NCBI GenBank assembly: GCA_031761405.1
Contig: JASEVX010000011.1
Span: 37,759,048-37,823,047, forward strand
Length of the DNA: 64,000 nt
From: Serripes groenlandicus
Taxonomy: Eukaryota > Mollusca > Bivalvia > Cardiida > Cardiidae
Reading direction: 5' to 3'
The position numbers and the translations under genes are program-made. Each line of letters begins with the position of its first letter. The stretch's first letter is position 1. The notes under the pieces were generated by a model. It made no database searches. It saw only the letters and a list, made by a program, of their open reading frames with translations, and was not told the origin of the DNA. Shown in pieces: positions 7,871 to 15,654 of this stretch.

Positions 7871-7883
7871 TTATCTTGGTCAG
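7871..7883 (+). promoter_or_regulatory. 3' splice-site-like tract before the 236-aa gene
   Basis: TTATCTTGGTCAG, 14 bp before an AACATGG start; it matches the tracts before the ATPase and the 120-aa gene. Confidence 0.3.
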
Positions 7884-7897
7884 GTCTTTGTGTAAAC

Positions 7898-8608
7898 ATG
7901 GCTATACCACACACTTCAAAGTCAGTGATTCATGCCTTACAAAACCTAAGTCATGAAACCAACAAACATGCCAGAGAAGCTTTACTCAAAGCAGGGTTAA
8001 AAGAAATATTAAAATGGTTTACTTTGGCTGCTAAAAACATTGTTGGTCATAAAATCAAATTACCGAAACAGACGGTTACATACATGACGAAACATAAAGA
8101 TGACATACATAAGTTAGCCAACCCTGAGATTGATGAAGAAGTCAAGCGAAAAATCATTCTTAAACCTGGCGGAGGAGGGTTTCTTGGTGGTGTTATAATC
8201 AGAAGTTTGTTACGATGGGACGGAGAAAAGACAGCTCGTAAATTTGGTGTTGACAAACAAAGGAAAAAGCCGTCCAAAAAAAGAAATGACCGATATGTCA
8301 TTGATGAAAGATTTATTACAATGAGAAAAAAACCCAGAAATAAAACAAAAACAAAAACCAAGAAAAAGGATTTGAAGAAAAAAACACCTAAAAGTCAAAA
8401 AAGACAAAAGCAAGTTCGGACAATGACACCACGGAAACAAATAAAGTTTCAATCTATTCCTTCTTCAAGTGGACTTGGTACTCCTCCATACACAGCATCC
8501 CGTGCTACGGACTTGTACGATATTGCACCATTTTCGCCGCTGACAACTGTACCACTTTCATCATCAGCAAGAACAGCTTTAGGTGCTTTGTATTCACGAT
8601 TTGCATAA
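7898..8608 (+). CDS. basic, core-like virion protein (236 aa)
   Basis: Residues 1-75 are helical; about 85-105 form a motif ILKPGGGGFLGGVIIRSLL, a basic run followed by a Gly-rich hydrophobic turn, also seen in the next gene's tail (ILNQKGGFLPLL). Residues 110-180 are extremely Lys/Arg-rich, and the C-terminus is a Ser/Pro/Thr tail. Such basic proteins next to the ATPase resemble adenovirus-type core proteins reported in adintoviruses. A DNA-condensing or minor virion role is inferred from composition and place; no enzyme motif is present. Confidence 0.75.
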   Translation: MAIPHTSKSVIHALQNLSHETNKHAREALLKAGLKEILKWFTLAAKNIVGHKIKLPKQTVTYMTKHKDDIHKLANPEIDEEVKRKIILKPGGGGFLGGVIIRSLLRWDGEKTARKFGVDKQRKKPSKKRNDRYVIDERFITMRKKPRNKTKTKTKKKDLKKKTPKSQKRQKQVRTMTPRKQIKFQSIPSSSGLGTPPYTASRATDLYDIAPFSPLTTVPLSSSARTALGALYSRFA

Positions 8609-8635
8609 AAGTATTGCAATGAAAAGAAATAGATC

Positions 8636-8647
8636 ATTTTACTTCAG
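8636..8647 (+). promoter_or_regulatory. 3' splice-site-like tract before the 120-aa gene
   Basis: A pyrimidine-rich tract ending TTACTTCAG, 17 bp before a CAACATGG start. Confidence 0.3.
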
Positions 8648-8664
8648 ACAGAGATAGTGTCAAC

Positions 8665-9027
8665 ATGGGTAAACAGAAATCACCACTCATTAGAAAACAT
8701 GGATCAATGGTAATGGCCATGATACAGTCACCACACAACGTGAGAAAAAAGCTAATAAACGCAGCTAATCGTCCTGTCATTGATTGTGTTTCGGAATGTT
8801 GTCACAACGTTTTAAAAGGCAATGTTCATCTGACCAAGGCTCATAAGACTAAGTTACATCCAATCCGTCAACAACTCAGACAAATTGTATCGAAATCGGT
8901 TTCCATTAAGAAAAAGAAACGAATTCTTAACCAGAAAGGAGGATTCCTACCGTTACTTGCAGGAGCCTTATTACCATTGTTAGGAAAAGCTGTTATGGGA
9001 CTTGGTGGTGTGCTGAAATCACTGTAA
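8665..9027 (+). CDS. adenovirus pX/mu-like core protein candidate (120 aa)
   Basis: The N-terminal 90 residues are basic with two Cys in SECCHN. The C-terminal 30 residues have KKKKRILNQKGGFLPLL followed by a Gly/Leu hydrophobic helix, a motif that recurs in small Maverick/adintovirus virion proteins likened to adenovirus pX. Likely a packaged DNA-binding peptide precursor and possibly a protease substrate. It ends 5 bp before the next start, tight packing within one transcription unit. Confidence 0.7.
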   Translation: MGKQKSPLIRKHGSMVMAMIQSPHNVRKKLINAANRPVIDCVSECCHNVLKGNVHLTKAHKTKLHPIRQQLRQIVSKSVSIKKKKRILNQKGGFLPLLAGALLPLLGKAVMGLGGVLKSL

Positions 9028-9032
9028 GAACA

Positions 9033-9899
9033 ATGTCAGTCAGAAAAATGGTTATTGTACCTTATCAAATCTTAGAGGATATGAAACGTCAAAAACAAAG
9101 ACCTCGATTACCACCAAATCCACAAGTAGCAGATGTAGTACATCTACAAAATAAGATGTCGGGTATATTGGAAACGTCAGATATGTCAGAAACAGAAAAG
9201 GTGCAAAAGTACGGTGAAACTTTATTCAAGTTACAGAACTCATTGAAAAAGGCTCAATCATGGTCACAACCATCACAACAACATACAACTACCCCATCAA
9301 ATCCTGAACCTAATTCAATGCATGACCGAATATTACAAAGCGTTCCTAAAACCATGCAAAGGAAAGCTGAATTACTTTTAAACATGGTCAAAGATAATGA
9401 AAATCTTGTTTGGGATAATCACGGTGTTGTTTCATACAAAGGTAAACGACTTCCTGGCTCAAATATCATTGATTTAATCAATGATTCATTAAGACTTAGA
9501 AAAGGTATTGAACCAAGAGGCTGGGAAACTTTTTCAAAGGCTTTACATGAAAGCAGCGTACCACAAGAAGTTATTGGTAATCAAGCAAGATGGAAATGGA
9601 TGCATAAACGAAACATACATGATGATAAAACCGACGAAAGTGAATCTAATGATTACAGTACTCCTACGAAATCACCACCATCTGCAAAAATGAAAAAACA
9701 AGTTCATTTTGATAATGATTACAGTACCCCAAAAAAATCACCATCTTCTGCAAAAATGAAAAAACAAGTTCAAGCAATGACACCCTACACGCAACCTGGT
9801 GAAAGAGATCGTCTTAGGGAATTCTACAGAAAAGAATTAACTACCCCTATAAAACAAGAAGCAAGTACTTCAAAACGTCAGACATGGGAACGATATTAA
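9033..9899 (+). CDS. conserved Maverick protein of unknown function (288 aa)
   Basis: Three parts are visible. Residues 1-75 carry VPYQILEDM and a LPPNPQVADVVHLQNKM segment of the type found in many metazoan Maverick proteins. Residues 95-200 form a compact conserved domain (GVVSYKGKRLPGSNIIDLI, LRLRKGIEPRGWETF, ending RWKWM). Residues 205-260 hold a 24-residue duplication with NDYSTP and SAKMKKQV. A structural or DNA-binding virion role is plausible but unproven. Its last 16 bp overlap the integrase start. Confidence 0.75.
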   Translation: MSVRKMVIVPYQILEDMKRQKQRPRLPPNPQVADVVHLQNKMSGILETSDMSETEKVQKYGETLFKLQNSLKKAQSWSQPSQQHTTTPSNPEPNSMHDRILQSVPKTMQRKAELLLNMVKDNENLVWDNHGVVSYKGKRLPGSNIIDLINDSLRLRKGIEPRGWETFSKALHESSVPQEVIGNQARWKWMHKRNIHDDKTDESESNDYSTPTKSPPSAKMKKQVHFDNDYSTPKKSPSSAKMKKQVQAMTPYTQPGERDRLREFYRKELTTPIKQEASTSKRQTWERY

Positions 9900-10936
9900 A
9901 GAAGAAGCATCAGAAACTTGATTTCGTTTTAAGAAAATTGTATTACAACATAAATAGTTCTGTAGCCTATTCTAGTATTAAGCAACTGTATCATGCTGCT
10001 AAGTACGTTTTGAAGGGTGTGAAATATCAGGATGTAAGGGAATGGTTACAAGGAGAAAAAACATTTACTTTACATAAACCTATACGTAGACGTTTCAAAA
10101 GACGTAGAACTATTGTGTCTGGTATTGATCAACAATGGCAAGCTGATTTAGCAGACATGCAACATTTAGCTAAACAAAATGACAACAAAAAGTATTTACT
10201 TTGTGTTATTGATGTATTTTCTAAGTTTTCCTGGGTTGTTCCTATTCCAAATAAAACTGGTAAAATGTTAATTGTTGCATTTCAATCCATACTTCAGAAA
10301 TCAAAAAGAACCCCGATTTCTTTGCAAACGGATAAAGGTACGGAATTCAAAAACAAAGAATTTCAACAATGGTTAAAACGAAATCGTATTCATTTCTTTA
10401 CTACTGAAAACCCTGAAACAAAAGCGAGTATTGTTGAAAGATTTCAAAGAACTTTGAAAACACGTATGTGGAAATATTTCACTCACATGAAAACAAAGCG
10501 TTACATTGATATTCTGGAAAAATTAGTAAACAATTACAATAATACTTTTCACAGAAGTATCAAATCAAATCCTGCATCTGTTAATCAAACTAATGAAGCT
10601 GAAATTTCAGAGAATCTGTACCCTCAGAATCCCGTTTCAAATAAAAAAGCAAAATTCAAAATAGGAAACCGTGTACGAATTAACAAAACAAAACGAACAT
10701 TTGAAAAAGGTTATCTTCCTAACTGGACACAGGAATTATTTGAAATTGTACATGTAAATAAATCAACTTCTCCAGTAACATATGTCGTTAAAGATTTAGA
10801 CGGTGAGCAAATCTTGGGCACTTTTTATGAACCTGAATTACAATTCATAAAAGATGATGAAATCTATGAAATTGATTCAGGTCTTGCAAAGCGAACAAGA
10901 CGTAAAGGTAACAAAATAGTCAGAAATAAAGGTTAA
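9884..10936 (+). CDS. int: retrovirus-type (rve) integrase, C-terminal chromodomain displaced
   Basis: Catalyses insertion of the element's ends into host DNA. The catalytic triad is D88 (WQADLADM), D150 (QTDKGTEF) and E185 (IVERFQRT): an exact D,D35E. N-terminal residues 1-60 are a helical HHCC-like region without complete ligands, and residues 235-310 are an SH3-like C-terminal domain. The frame closes at 10936 just before a chromodomain-like tail that continues in the +1 frame (next entry), so this reading loses the tail. It overlaps the end of the preceding gene by 16 bp; the ATG follows a CAG at 9879-9881. Confidence 0.93.
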   Translation: MGTILKKKHQKLDFVLRKLYYNINSSVAYSSIKQLYHAAKYVLKGVKYQDVREWLQGEKTFTLHKPIRRRFKRRRTIVSGIDQQWQADLADMQHLAKQNDNKKYLLCVIDVFSKFSWVVPIPNKTGKMLIVAFQSILQKSKRTPISLQTDKGTEFKNKEFQQWLKRNRIHFFTTENPETKASIVERFQRTLKTRMWKYFTHMKTKRYIDILEKLVNNYNNTFHRSIKSNPASVNQTNEAEISENLYPQNPVSNKKAKFKIGNRVRINKTKRTFEKGYLPNWTQELFEIVHVNKSTSPVTYVVKDLDGEQILGTFYEPELQFIKDDEIYEIDSGLAKRTRRKGNKIVRNKG

Positions 10937-11006
10937 TTGGAAAGGATATCCTACCAAATTTCAAAGTTGGATTCCAGAATCATATCTTGTTAATAAAAAG
11001 TCATGA
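10926..11006 (+). pseudogene. out-of-frame chromodomain tail of the integrase
   Basis: In the +1 frame, 26 residues containing VNWKGYPTKFQSW and ending at TGA 11004-11006 match the terminal half of a chromodomain, as found at the end of many Maverick integrases. The switch point is close to the AAA at 10924-10926. One inserted base explains it. Chromodomains steer integration to marked chromatin, so loss would affect targeting. Confidence 0.75.
10992..10997 (+). terminator. poly(A) signal within the integrase tail
   Basis: AATAAA overlapping the last codons of the displaced chromodomain; it could end an early transcript. Confidence 0.35.
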
Positions 11007-11311
11007 CGCTAGACAAGCGTTCACAGTCTAACATTGAAGTTGGAACAGAAAGTATCGACGATAGTCGATCAACACCGTATAATTGCTGCGGAAATCGTGT
11101 TCCTAAAAATCAGTTCACGTACATTTCACAAATCATTGTTATTTATACAATCATTGTAACGTCCATAATACATCTCAGTCTTTGAACAGAAAATCACGAA
11201 TTGTGGTTAATTCTTTTAAGTAGTTCATTAGGTTATATTCTACCATCACCAGGTTTGAAATATACAAAACAGGGTAAACAGACGTTTGATCTTATTGATG
11301 GTAAAAGATGA
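11003..11311 (+). pseudogene. small single-span membrane protein, interrupted by TGA
   Basis: ATG at 11003. Residues about 38-58 form one hydrophobic span (ISQIIVIYTIIVTSIIHLSL) preceded by a VPKNQF motif. A TGA at 11183-11185 stops it, but the same frame goes on with ENHELWLILLSSSLGYILPS..., the usual continuation of this small Maverick membrane protein, to TGA 11309-11311. Total about 102 codons with one nonsense change. The final TGA overlaps the next gene's ATG (ATGA). Function in Mavericks unknown; location between integrase and penton is typical. Confidence 0.7.
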
Positions 11312-12195
11312 ATTCATTTTATCTTACATTACCGAGTGACAGTTCTATGGATTACTTTCCAAGTAATACACAATGTTGTTTTAAAGTCAAGTTACCGAAA
11401 ACAATTCATATTGGAAAAGAACAATGGGAAGTTGCATTAGCTCAACTAATTACACCGTCACAATTTTTAAACATATCTGAGAAAGAAGCAGAATTTGAAA
11501 TAATCACACGTGATGTAGAGCTTCAAAAACTACTTGTTAAATCTACTAAGAAATTGCCACCAGTATTACCAATAGACCATGATGTATCTAATACACCAAA
11601 CAAGTGGTCAATGAAATTCACTTTTGCTGCGGGGTCTTATTCATCACCATCACATGTGATGAATGTTATAAATGAAATAATACAAAATATGATAGGTGAC
11701 ATACTATCAAAAAATCAATCTGCTTTGATTATCGAATATTCAAAAAGAACAAAACGTCCAAAACTTGGATTTACTAAAATTATTAAAACAGGGATAAAAC
11801 TTCATCCATCATTGTTTTTAAAATTCGGTGGTTCACCAGAATTCAAGGGCAATACAATTTATCCGGGGAAAAATAGTTTACAAATGTTTAAGTACAGTGC
11901 AAACATTGATGCAGGATATAATCATTTGTTTATCTATTCAGATATTGTTGAATACTCTATCGTTGGTGATACATTAGCCCCTATACTTCGTGTCGTTCCA
12001 TTCAAATCATCCAATTCTGATGAAAATAATGATAGTCAACATATCAATCATGAGATAATGAATTTACATTATGTCCCTGTCTCAAAATCGGAATTCGATA
12101 CAATTCATATCAATATAACTGGTGATTCTGGTTATCCTGTTCATTTTGTTATTGGCAAGACAATCGCAAAGTTACATTTCAGACAGGTTCGCTAA
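11308..12195 (+). CDS. minor capsid (penton-like, single jelly-roll) protein
   Basis: 295 residues. The N-terminus FYLTLPSDSSMDYFPSNTQ and the WEVALAQLITPSQF segment (about 45-58) are the signature of Polinton minor capsid proteins, which form the vertex pentamers. The C-terminus ends in a GKTIAKLHFRQVR-like strand, also typical. No frame damage. The start overlaps the preceding stop by 4 bp, suggesting reinitiation or compact packing. Confidence 0.88.
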   Translation: MNSFYLTLPSDSSMDYFPSNTQCCFKVKLPKTIHIGKEQWEVALAQLITPSQFLNISEKEAEFEIITRDVELQKLLVKSTKKLPPVLPIDHDVSNTPNKWSMKFTFAAGSYSSPSHVMNVINEIIQNMIGDILSKNQSALIIEYSKRTKRPKLGFTKIIKTGIKLHPSLFLKFGGSPEFKGNTIYPGKNSLQMFKYSANIDAGYNHLFIYSDIVEYSIVGDTLAPILRVVPFKSSNSDENNDSQHINHEIMNLHYVPVSKSEFDTIHINITGDSGYPVHFVIGKTIAKLHFRQVR

Positions 12196-12222
12196 AGTGT
12201 GGGTTAACCAATACCAAAAAAA

Positions 12223-12603
12223 ATGATGCCTGTATATAGAGGTGTAAAACACCAGTATGGGTATGGACTAGGTTCATTATTTAAATCAGCACTCAGAACC
12301 GTTACACCACTACTAAAACCTTTAGTCAAATCTGGATTGAATGCTTTAAAGAAGGAGGGTATTAAACAAGGAATAGGTGCAGCTCAAGATATTTTCTTAC
12401 ATGGAAAAAATCCAAAAGCTGTATTGATATCGCGTGGAAAAGAATCAGTAAAAGATCTGGCACAGAATCTTATAGGTGGAATAAATAAGCCTAAAACGAG
12501 ACAGTCTCGTCATTTAAAGTCTCGAACTCCTAGGGGTAAGATCGTTTCAAAGAGACATAAGAAACATTACAGTAAACCTAGAACTTTAGACGTGTTTGAT
12601 TAA
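12223..12603 (+). CDS. small basic Maverick virion protein with amphipathic N-terminus (pVI/pX-like)
   Basis: 126 residues. Opens with MPVYRGVKHQYGYGLGSLFKS, a motif class common beside Maverick capsid genes. An amphipathic helix spans about 20-65, and the last 40 residues are Lys/Arg/His-rich. Glycine motifs and a helix next to the capsid genes recall adenovirus pVI-type lytic or cementing proteins; this comparison is an inference. Spaced 27 bp after the penton gene and 17 bp before the major capsid gene. Confidence 0.75.
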   Translation: MMPVYRGVKHQYGYGLGSLFKSALRTVTPLLKPLVKSGLNALKKEGIKQGIGAAQDIFLHGKNPKAVLISRGKESVKDLAQNLIGGINKPKTRQSRHLKSRTPRGKIVSKRHKKHYSKPRTLDVFD

Positions 12604-12620
12604 AGAAACCAGTATTAAAA

Positions 12621-13928
12621 ATGATGCAAAGTGGGTCTTGTGAGTGTAGTAAATCAGAACTTGATGTTCTGTCTGTGCCACCAACGATGACAACAATGCA
12701 AGAAAGTCAATGGGTTGAGCATTTTCCTGTAGCATCTTTAGGAAACAATTCACCGATAGAATTCATCATTCCATCTCAGACAGAGTGTTGGACAGATTTG
12801 TCACAGTCTTATCTGTATGTTAAATTCAAAATTACAAAAGCAGATGGTTCTAACTTAGATGCAGATTCTAGTGTTGTCCCAACAAACAATTTTCTTCACA
12901 GTATGTTTAGCAGTGTTGATCTGTATTTAAACAATAAATTGGTCAGCAGTAATTTGGACACATACCCGTACAGAGCATATATTGAAAATCTTCTGTCATA
13001 CAATACTGATAGTAAAGTCACTCATCTAAAGGCTAGTGAGCTTTGGATTAAAGACACTGCTGGAGCATTCGATGCATTAGCTCATGATGGTGACAACGAA
13101 GGATTAAAAAAAAGATTGACTGTAATAACAGAAAGCAAAACCACAGAGTTGTGTGGACGAATTCATCTTGATATGTTTCATCAAGAGAAATATTTACCAA
13201 ATGGTATTGAAATGCGATTAAAGCTCAATAGATCTTCTTCAACCTTCTGTCTTACAGGTAATGCCGGGTCACCACAATCAAAAGTTGTGTTTGAATCAGT
13301 TAGTTTCAATGTAAGAAATGTTGAAATACTACCAGTCATTGCAAATGATTTAAATCAAGTCATTGCACAGCAAAACATGAAAATACCAATTCGTAGAGTT
13401 GAAGTTAAAACGTTTACAGTCGGAACTGGTCTTCAGTCTAAAGTTGAAGATCATTTGTTCCAAGGACAATTACCAAAACGTATTTTCATTGGTATGGTAC
13501 GAAATGATGCTTTAAATGGGCTTTTTACACGAAATCCATACCATTTTCAGCACTTTAATCTGTGTAAACTAAATGTTTCATGTAACGGTCATAGTATTCA
13601 TAACAGACCATTTGAACCTGATTTCGAACATGGCCTTTTTCTTAAGTCATACCTGTCGCTACACCAGGCTGTCTCGGCTATTGGCGCTAATAAATCATTT
13701 GACATAACTAAAGATGAGTTCGAAGCTGGCTATGCATTGTGGGGGTATGATCTGACAGCAGATCAAGGCAGTGAAGAAGGACAGCTACATCCTATAAAAA
13801 CAGGGAGCCTCAGAATTGAACTTCAGTTTGGTACGGCACTTCCAAGAGTCATCAACGTTATTGTCTTTGCTGAATTCGATAATCAGATAGAAATCAGCGG
13901 CTTAAGAGAAATCATCACAGATTACTGA
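12621..13928 (+). CDS. major capsid protein (double jelly-roll, hexon-like)
   Basis: 435 residues. Recognised by the Maverick signature order: VLSVPPTMTTMQESQWVEHFPV, then SPIEFIIP, then DLSQSYLYVKFKI, then NNFLHSMFSSVDLYLNNK, then YPYRAYIENLLSY (within residues 17-150), and a C-terminal GSLRIELQF ... NVIVFAEF strand pair. It builds the trimeric capsomers. The frame is intact and the length is within the family's range. Together with penton, ATPase and protease it shows a complete morphogenetic module. Confidence 0.93.
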   Translation: MMQSGSCECSKSELDVLSVPPTMTTMQESQWVEHFPVASLGNNSPIEFIIPSQTECWTDLSQSYLYVKFKITKADGSNLDADSSVVPTNNFLHSMFSSVDLYLNNKLVSSNLDTYPYRAYIENLLSYNTDSKVTHLKASELWIKDTAGAFDALAHDGDNEGLKKRLTVITESKTTELCGRIHLDMFHQEKYLPNGIEMRLKLNRSSSTFCLTGNAGSPQSKVVFESVSFNVRNVEILPVIANDLNQVIAQQNMKIPIRRVEVKTFTVGTGLQSKVEDHLFQGQLPKRIFIGMVRNDALNGLFTRNPYHFQHFNLCKLNVSCNGHSIHNRPFEPDFEHGLFLKSYLSLHQAVSAIGANKSFDITKDEFEAGYALWGYDLTADQGSEEGQLHPIKTGSLRIELQFGTALPRVINVIVFAEFDNQIEISGLREIITDY

Positions 13929-13966
13929 AAAAAGAAATAATCACAGATTACTGGAAAAAAGAAATC
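13908..13966. repeat. imperfect 29-bp tandem duplication at the MCP stop
   Basis: AATCATCACAGATTACTG and the following AAAAAAGAA are repeated as AATAATCACAGATTACTGG and AAAAAAGAA. The first copy contains the MCP stop; the second forms the leader of the next gene. Confidence 0.7.
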
Positions 13967-14422
13967 ATGGCCGGTCATGAATTGGCGATTCTACTTAGAG
14001 ATGAAGCTTTCAAAGTGAAATATTCTTCAGCCGCTGTCAGTGAAAAAAGGAGAAAGGACATTTACAATTCTCTTGAAAAAATCATAATAGATGAATTACA
14101 GACATTTATCGCTGAAGAAGTACATAACAATTGTCATGGGTGTCTCATAGATCATCCAAGTCAAATGCAACATCAACTTTGCCTCTTCATGGACAGACAT
14201 GATCATACAGATATGTTCGTTGCCACAGCAATGCATAGGATTAATCCAAACAAGATCATGGAGAAATGGTATCCTGTAATAGAAGAAATGGCACTGAAAG
14301 ACTCAGAAATTGTAGTAGCCTACAAAATGTGGTTGAATATTAAACAGAATGTTATCAATGGGTTTTCTGATTTATGGATTGAACAGTGGGGTGAGAAAGT
14401 CAAACAGGCCTGGAGAAAGTAA
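13967..14422 (+). CDS. Maverick Cys/His protein of unknown function (151 aa)
   Basis: A central NNCHGCLIDHPSQMQHQLC segment (about residues 55-73) has C-x2-C-x3-H with a further H and C in zinc-binding spacing. The CxGCxxDHPSQ pattern recurs in small Maverick proteins. The remainder is helical. Its stop codon TAA shares its last base with the protease ATG (TAATG), so the two are probably translated from one mRNA. Role unknown; virion assembly is suggested by the neighbourhood. Confidence 0.75.
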   Translation: MAGHELAILLRDEAFKVKYSSAAVSEKRRKDIYNSLEKIIIDELQTFIAEEVHNNCHGCLIDHPSQMQHQLCLFMDRHDHTDMFVATAMHRINPNKIMEKWYPVIEEMALKDSEIVVAYKMWLNIKQNVINGFSDLWIEQWGEKVKQAWRK

Positions 14423-14916
14423 TGCATACTCATGAAATACAATACATACTGGATCATGGAACTTGGATAAAAAACCTTCATGCACAAGTTTGTGCTAAAG
14501 ATCAATTACCAAAACAAAAACCAGACAGTGTACAAGCTTACATTGTCAATACAGACTCATCTGACAGATCTGGTGAACATTGGATAGCAGTGATCTTTAA
14601 CAGAAATGAAGAATCAACATACTTCGATTCATATGGATTACCACCACTCGACACAGAAATTATGAGCTTTATCCACAATAACTCATCATCATGGACATAC
14701 AACAAACAAGTTATTCAAAGTTTGTTGGGTGTAGTGTGTGGATATTACTGTATATTTGTACTGAATGCAGTAGCGAGAGGAAACAATCTACAGAAATGTC
14801 TACAACAAACATTTAGGACAACCGAACATCACAGAAACGATCGAAATGTAACCATTTGGTTCAAACAGATTTATGGAAAAACAATACATGAAAAGACTTT
14901 AAAAACTTTATTGTAA
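14422..14916 (+). CDS. adenain-like (C5) maturation cysteine protease
   Basis: 164 residues. Catalytic residues can be placed: H53 (GEHWIAV), D69 (YFDSYG), Q99 and C106 (QSLLGVVCGYYC), with the 7-residue Q-to-C spacing of adenovirus protease. It would cleave precursor virion proteins such as the core-like and pVI-like products. The start overlaps the preceding stop by one base. No damage seen. Confidence 0.92.
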   Translation: MHTHEIQYILDHGTWIKNLHAQVCAKDQLPKQKPDSVQAYIVNTDSSDRSGEHWIAVIFNRNEESTYFDSYGLPPLDTEIMSFIHNNSSSWTYNKQVIQSLLGVVCGYYCIFVLNAVARGNNLQKCLQQTFRTTEHHRNDRNVTIWFKQIYGKTIHEKTLKTLL

Positions 14917-14950
14917 AAATTTATTGTAAAAACTGTATTGTAAATATGTT

Positions 14951-14988
14951 GTTCACTGTTCATAGTTCATAGTTCATAGTTCAATAAA
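14951..14988 (+). terminator. poly(A) signal after the protease, with GTTCATA repeats
   Basis: Several GTTCATA units lead directly into AATAAA at 14983-14988, 67 bp past the protease stop. It ends the late plus-strand block. Confidence 0.5.
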
Positions 14989-15172
14989 AAGTTCATTTAA
15001 TCATAAATCTTTGTGTTTGTTTTTTTGATATTCCTAAAAACAATCCATAATATGACATAGCTTACCAGAAAAAAATTGAAAACATGTATTTACACTAGGT
15101 TGTACCCCCAAACTTTTCATTGGATGACGTTCGATGCATTTCATTGGTCAAGCTTAATTCTGAGTCAAAAGT

Positions 15173-15200
15173 AGGTCAATCCGACCTATCGGTATAAATA
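15173..15200 (+). promoter_or_regulatory. promoter of right flank gene: inverted AGGTCA pair plus TATA box
   Basis: AGGTCA at 15173-15178 faces GACCTA at 15183-15188; TATAAATA lies at 15193-15200, 41 bp before the ATG at 15241. The AGGTCA motif is shared with the left bidirectional promoter. Confidence 0.5.
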
Positions 15201-15240
15201 GCAGAACGTCATTTCATTCCATACACTTTTCGATATCAGC

Positions 15241-15507
15241 ATGGAATTACACAGAGAACTCAGGAATGTTGCAGATGATCTCAGAAATATTCGTCAACGA
15301 CTCATCAATATTCATCGTCAACTCATAGAAGGACAACCCAGAGAGAATGTTACGCTTCAACACCAACAACCAGATGTGGTGTATTTAGGCATTGAAATGA
15401 AAAGAAGAGTTCATTGGGATGGAGAGGGAAAATTGACAGTAACTAAAAGAAGGAGAAACAAGTTCTGTCCAATTTGCAGAGCAAACTTTGGCTGTTGTCA
15501 TCTGTGA
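15241..15507 (+). CDS. right-flank small coiled-coil/zinc-ribbon protein (88 aa)
   Basis: Residues 1-32 are a charged coiled coil (ELRNVADDLRNIRQRLINI). The middle contains VVYLGIEMKRRVHWDGEG, and the C-terminal 20 residues have KRRRNKFCPICRANFGCCHL, a basic patch plus C-x2-C and C-C-H, likely a single zinc ribbon with nuclear localisation. It is homologous in layout to the broken left gene at 995-1291 and lies in inverted orientation at the opposite flank. Its 3' end is histone-like rather than AATAAA. Function unknown; a dimeric DNA-binding regulator is possible. Confidence 0.7.
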   Translation: MELHRELRNVADDLRNIRQRLINIHRQLIEGQPRENVTLQHQQPDVVYLGIEMKRRVHWDGEGKLTVTKRRRNKFCPICRANFGCCHL

Positions 15508-15516
15508 AAACAAAAC

Positions 15517-15553
15517 GGCCCTTTTTAGGGCCACACCACATACTTAGAAAGTT
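15517..15553 (+). terminator. histone-type mRNA 3' end of the right zinc-ribbon gene
   Basis: GGCCCT (15517-15522), TTTT, AGGGCC (15527-15532), then ACACCA, with AGAAAGTT at 15546-15553, 13 nt after the stem. The stem starts 9 nt after the stop codon. This is nearly the textbook animal histone hairpin. Confidence 0.75.
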
Positions 15554-15654
15554 CAACTTTTTCAAATTTGTCATTGAAAAACGACTAAGTCCAACAACAG
15601 AAAAGACCTAAAAACGACTAAGTCCACGGTCTATCCTATCAAGGAGTGTATTTC

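Noticed and set aside
8047..8637. Minus-strand frames opposite the core-protein gene
   Set aside because: They mirror the Lys-rich coding strand and have no start context or family likeness.
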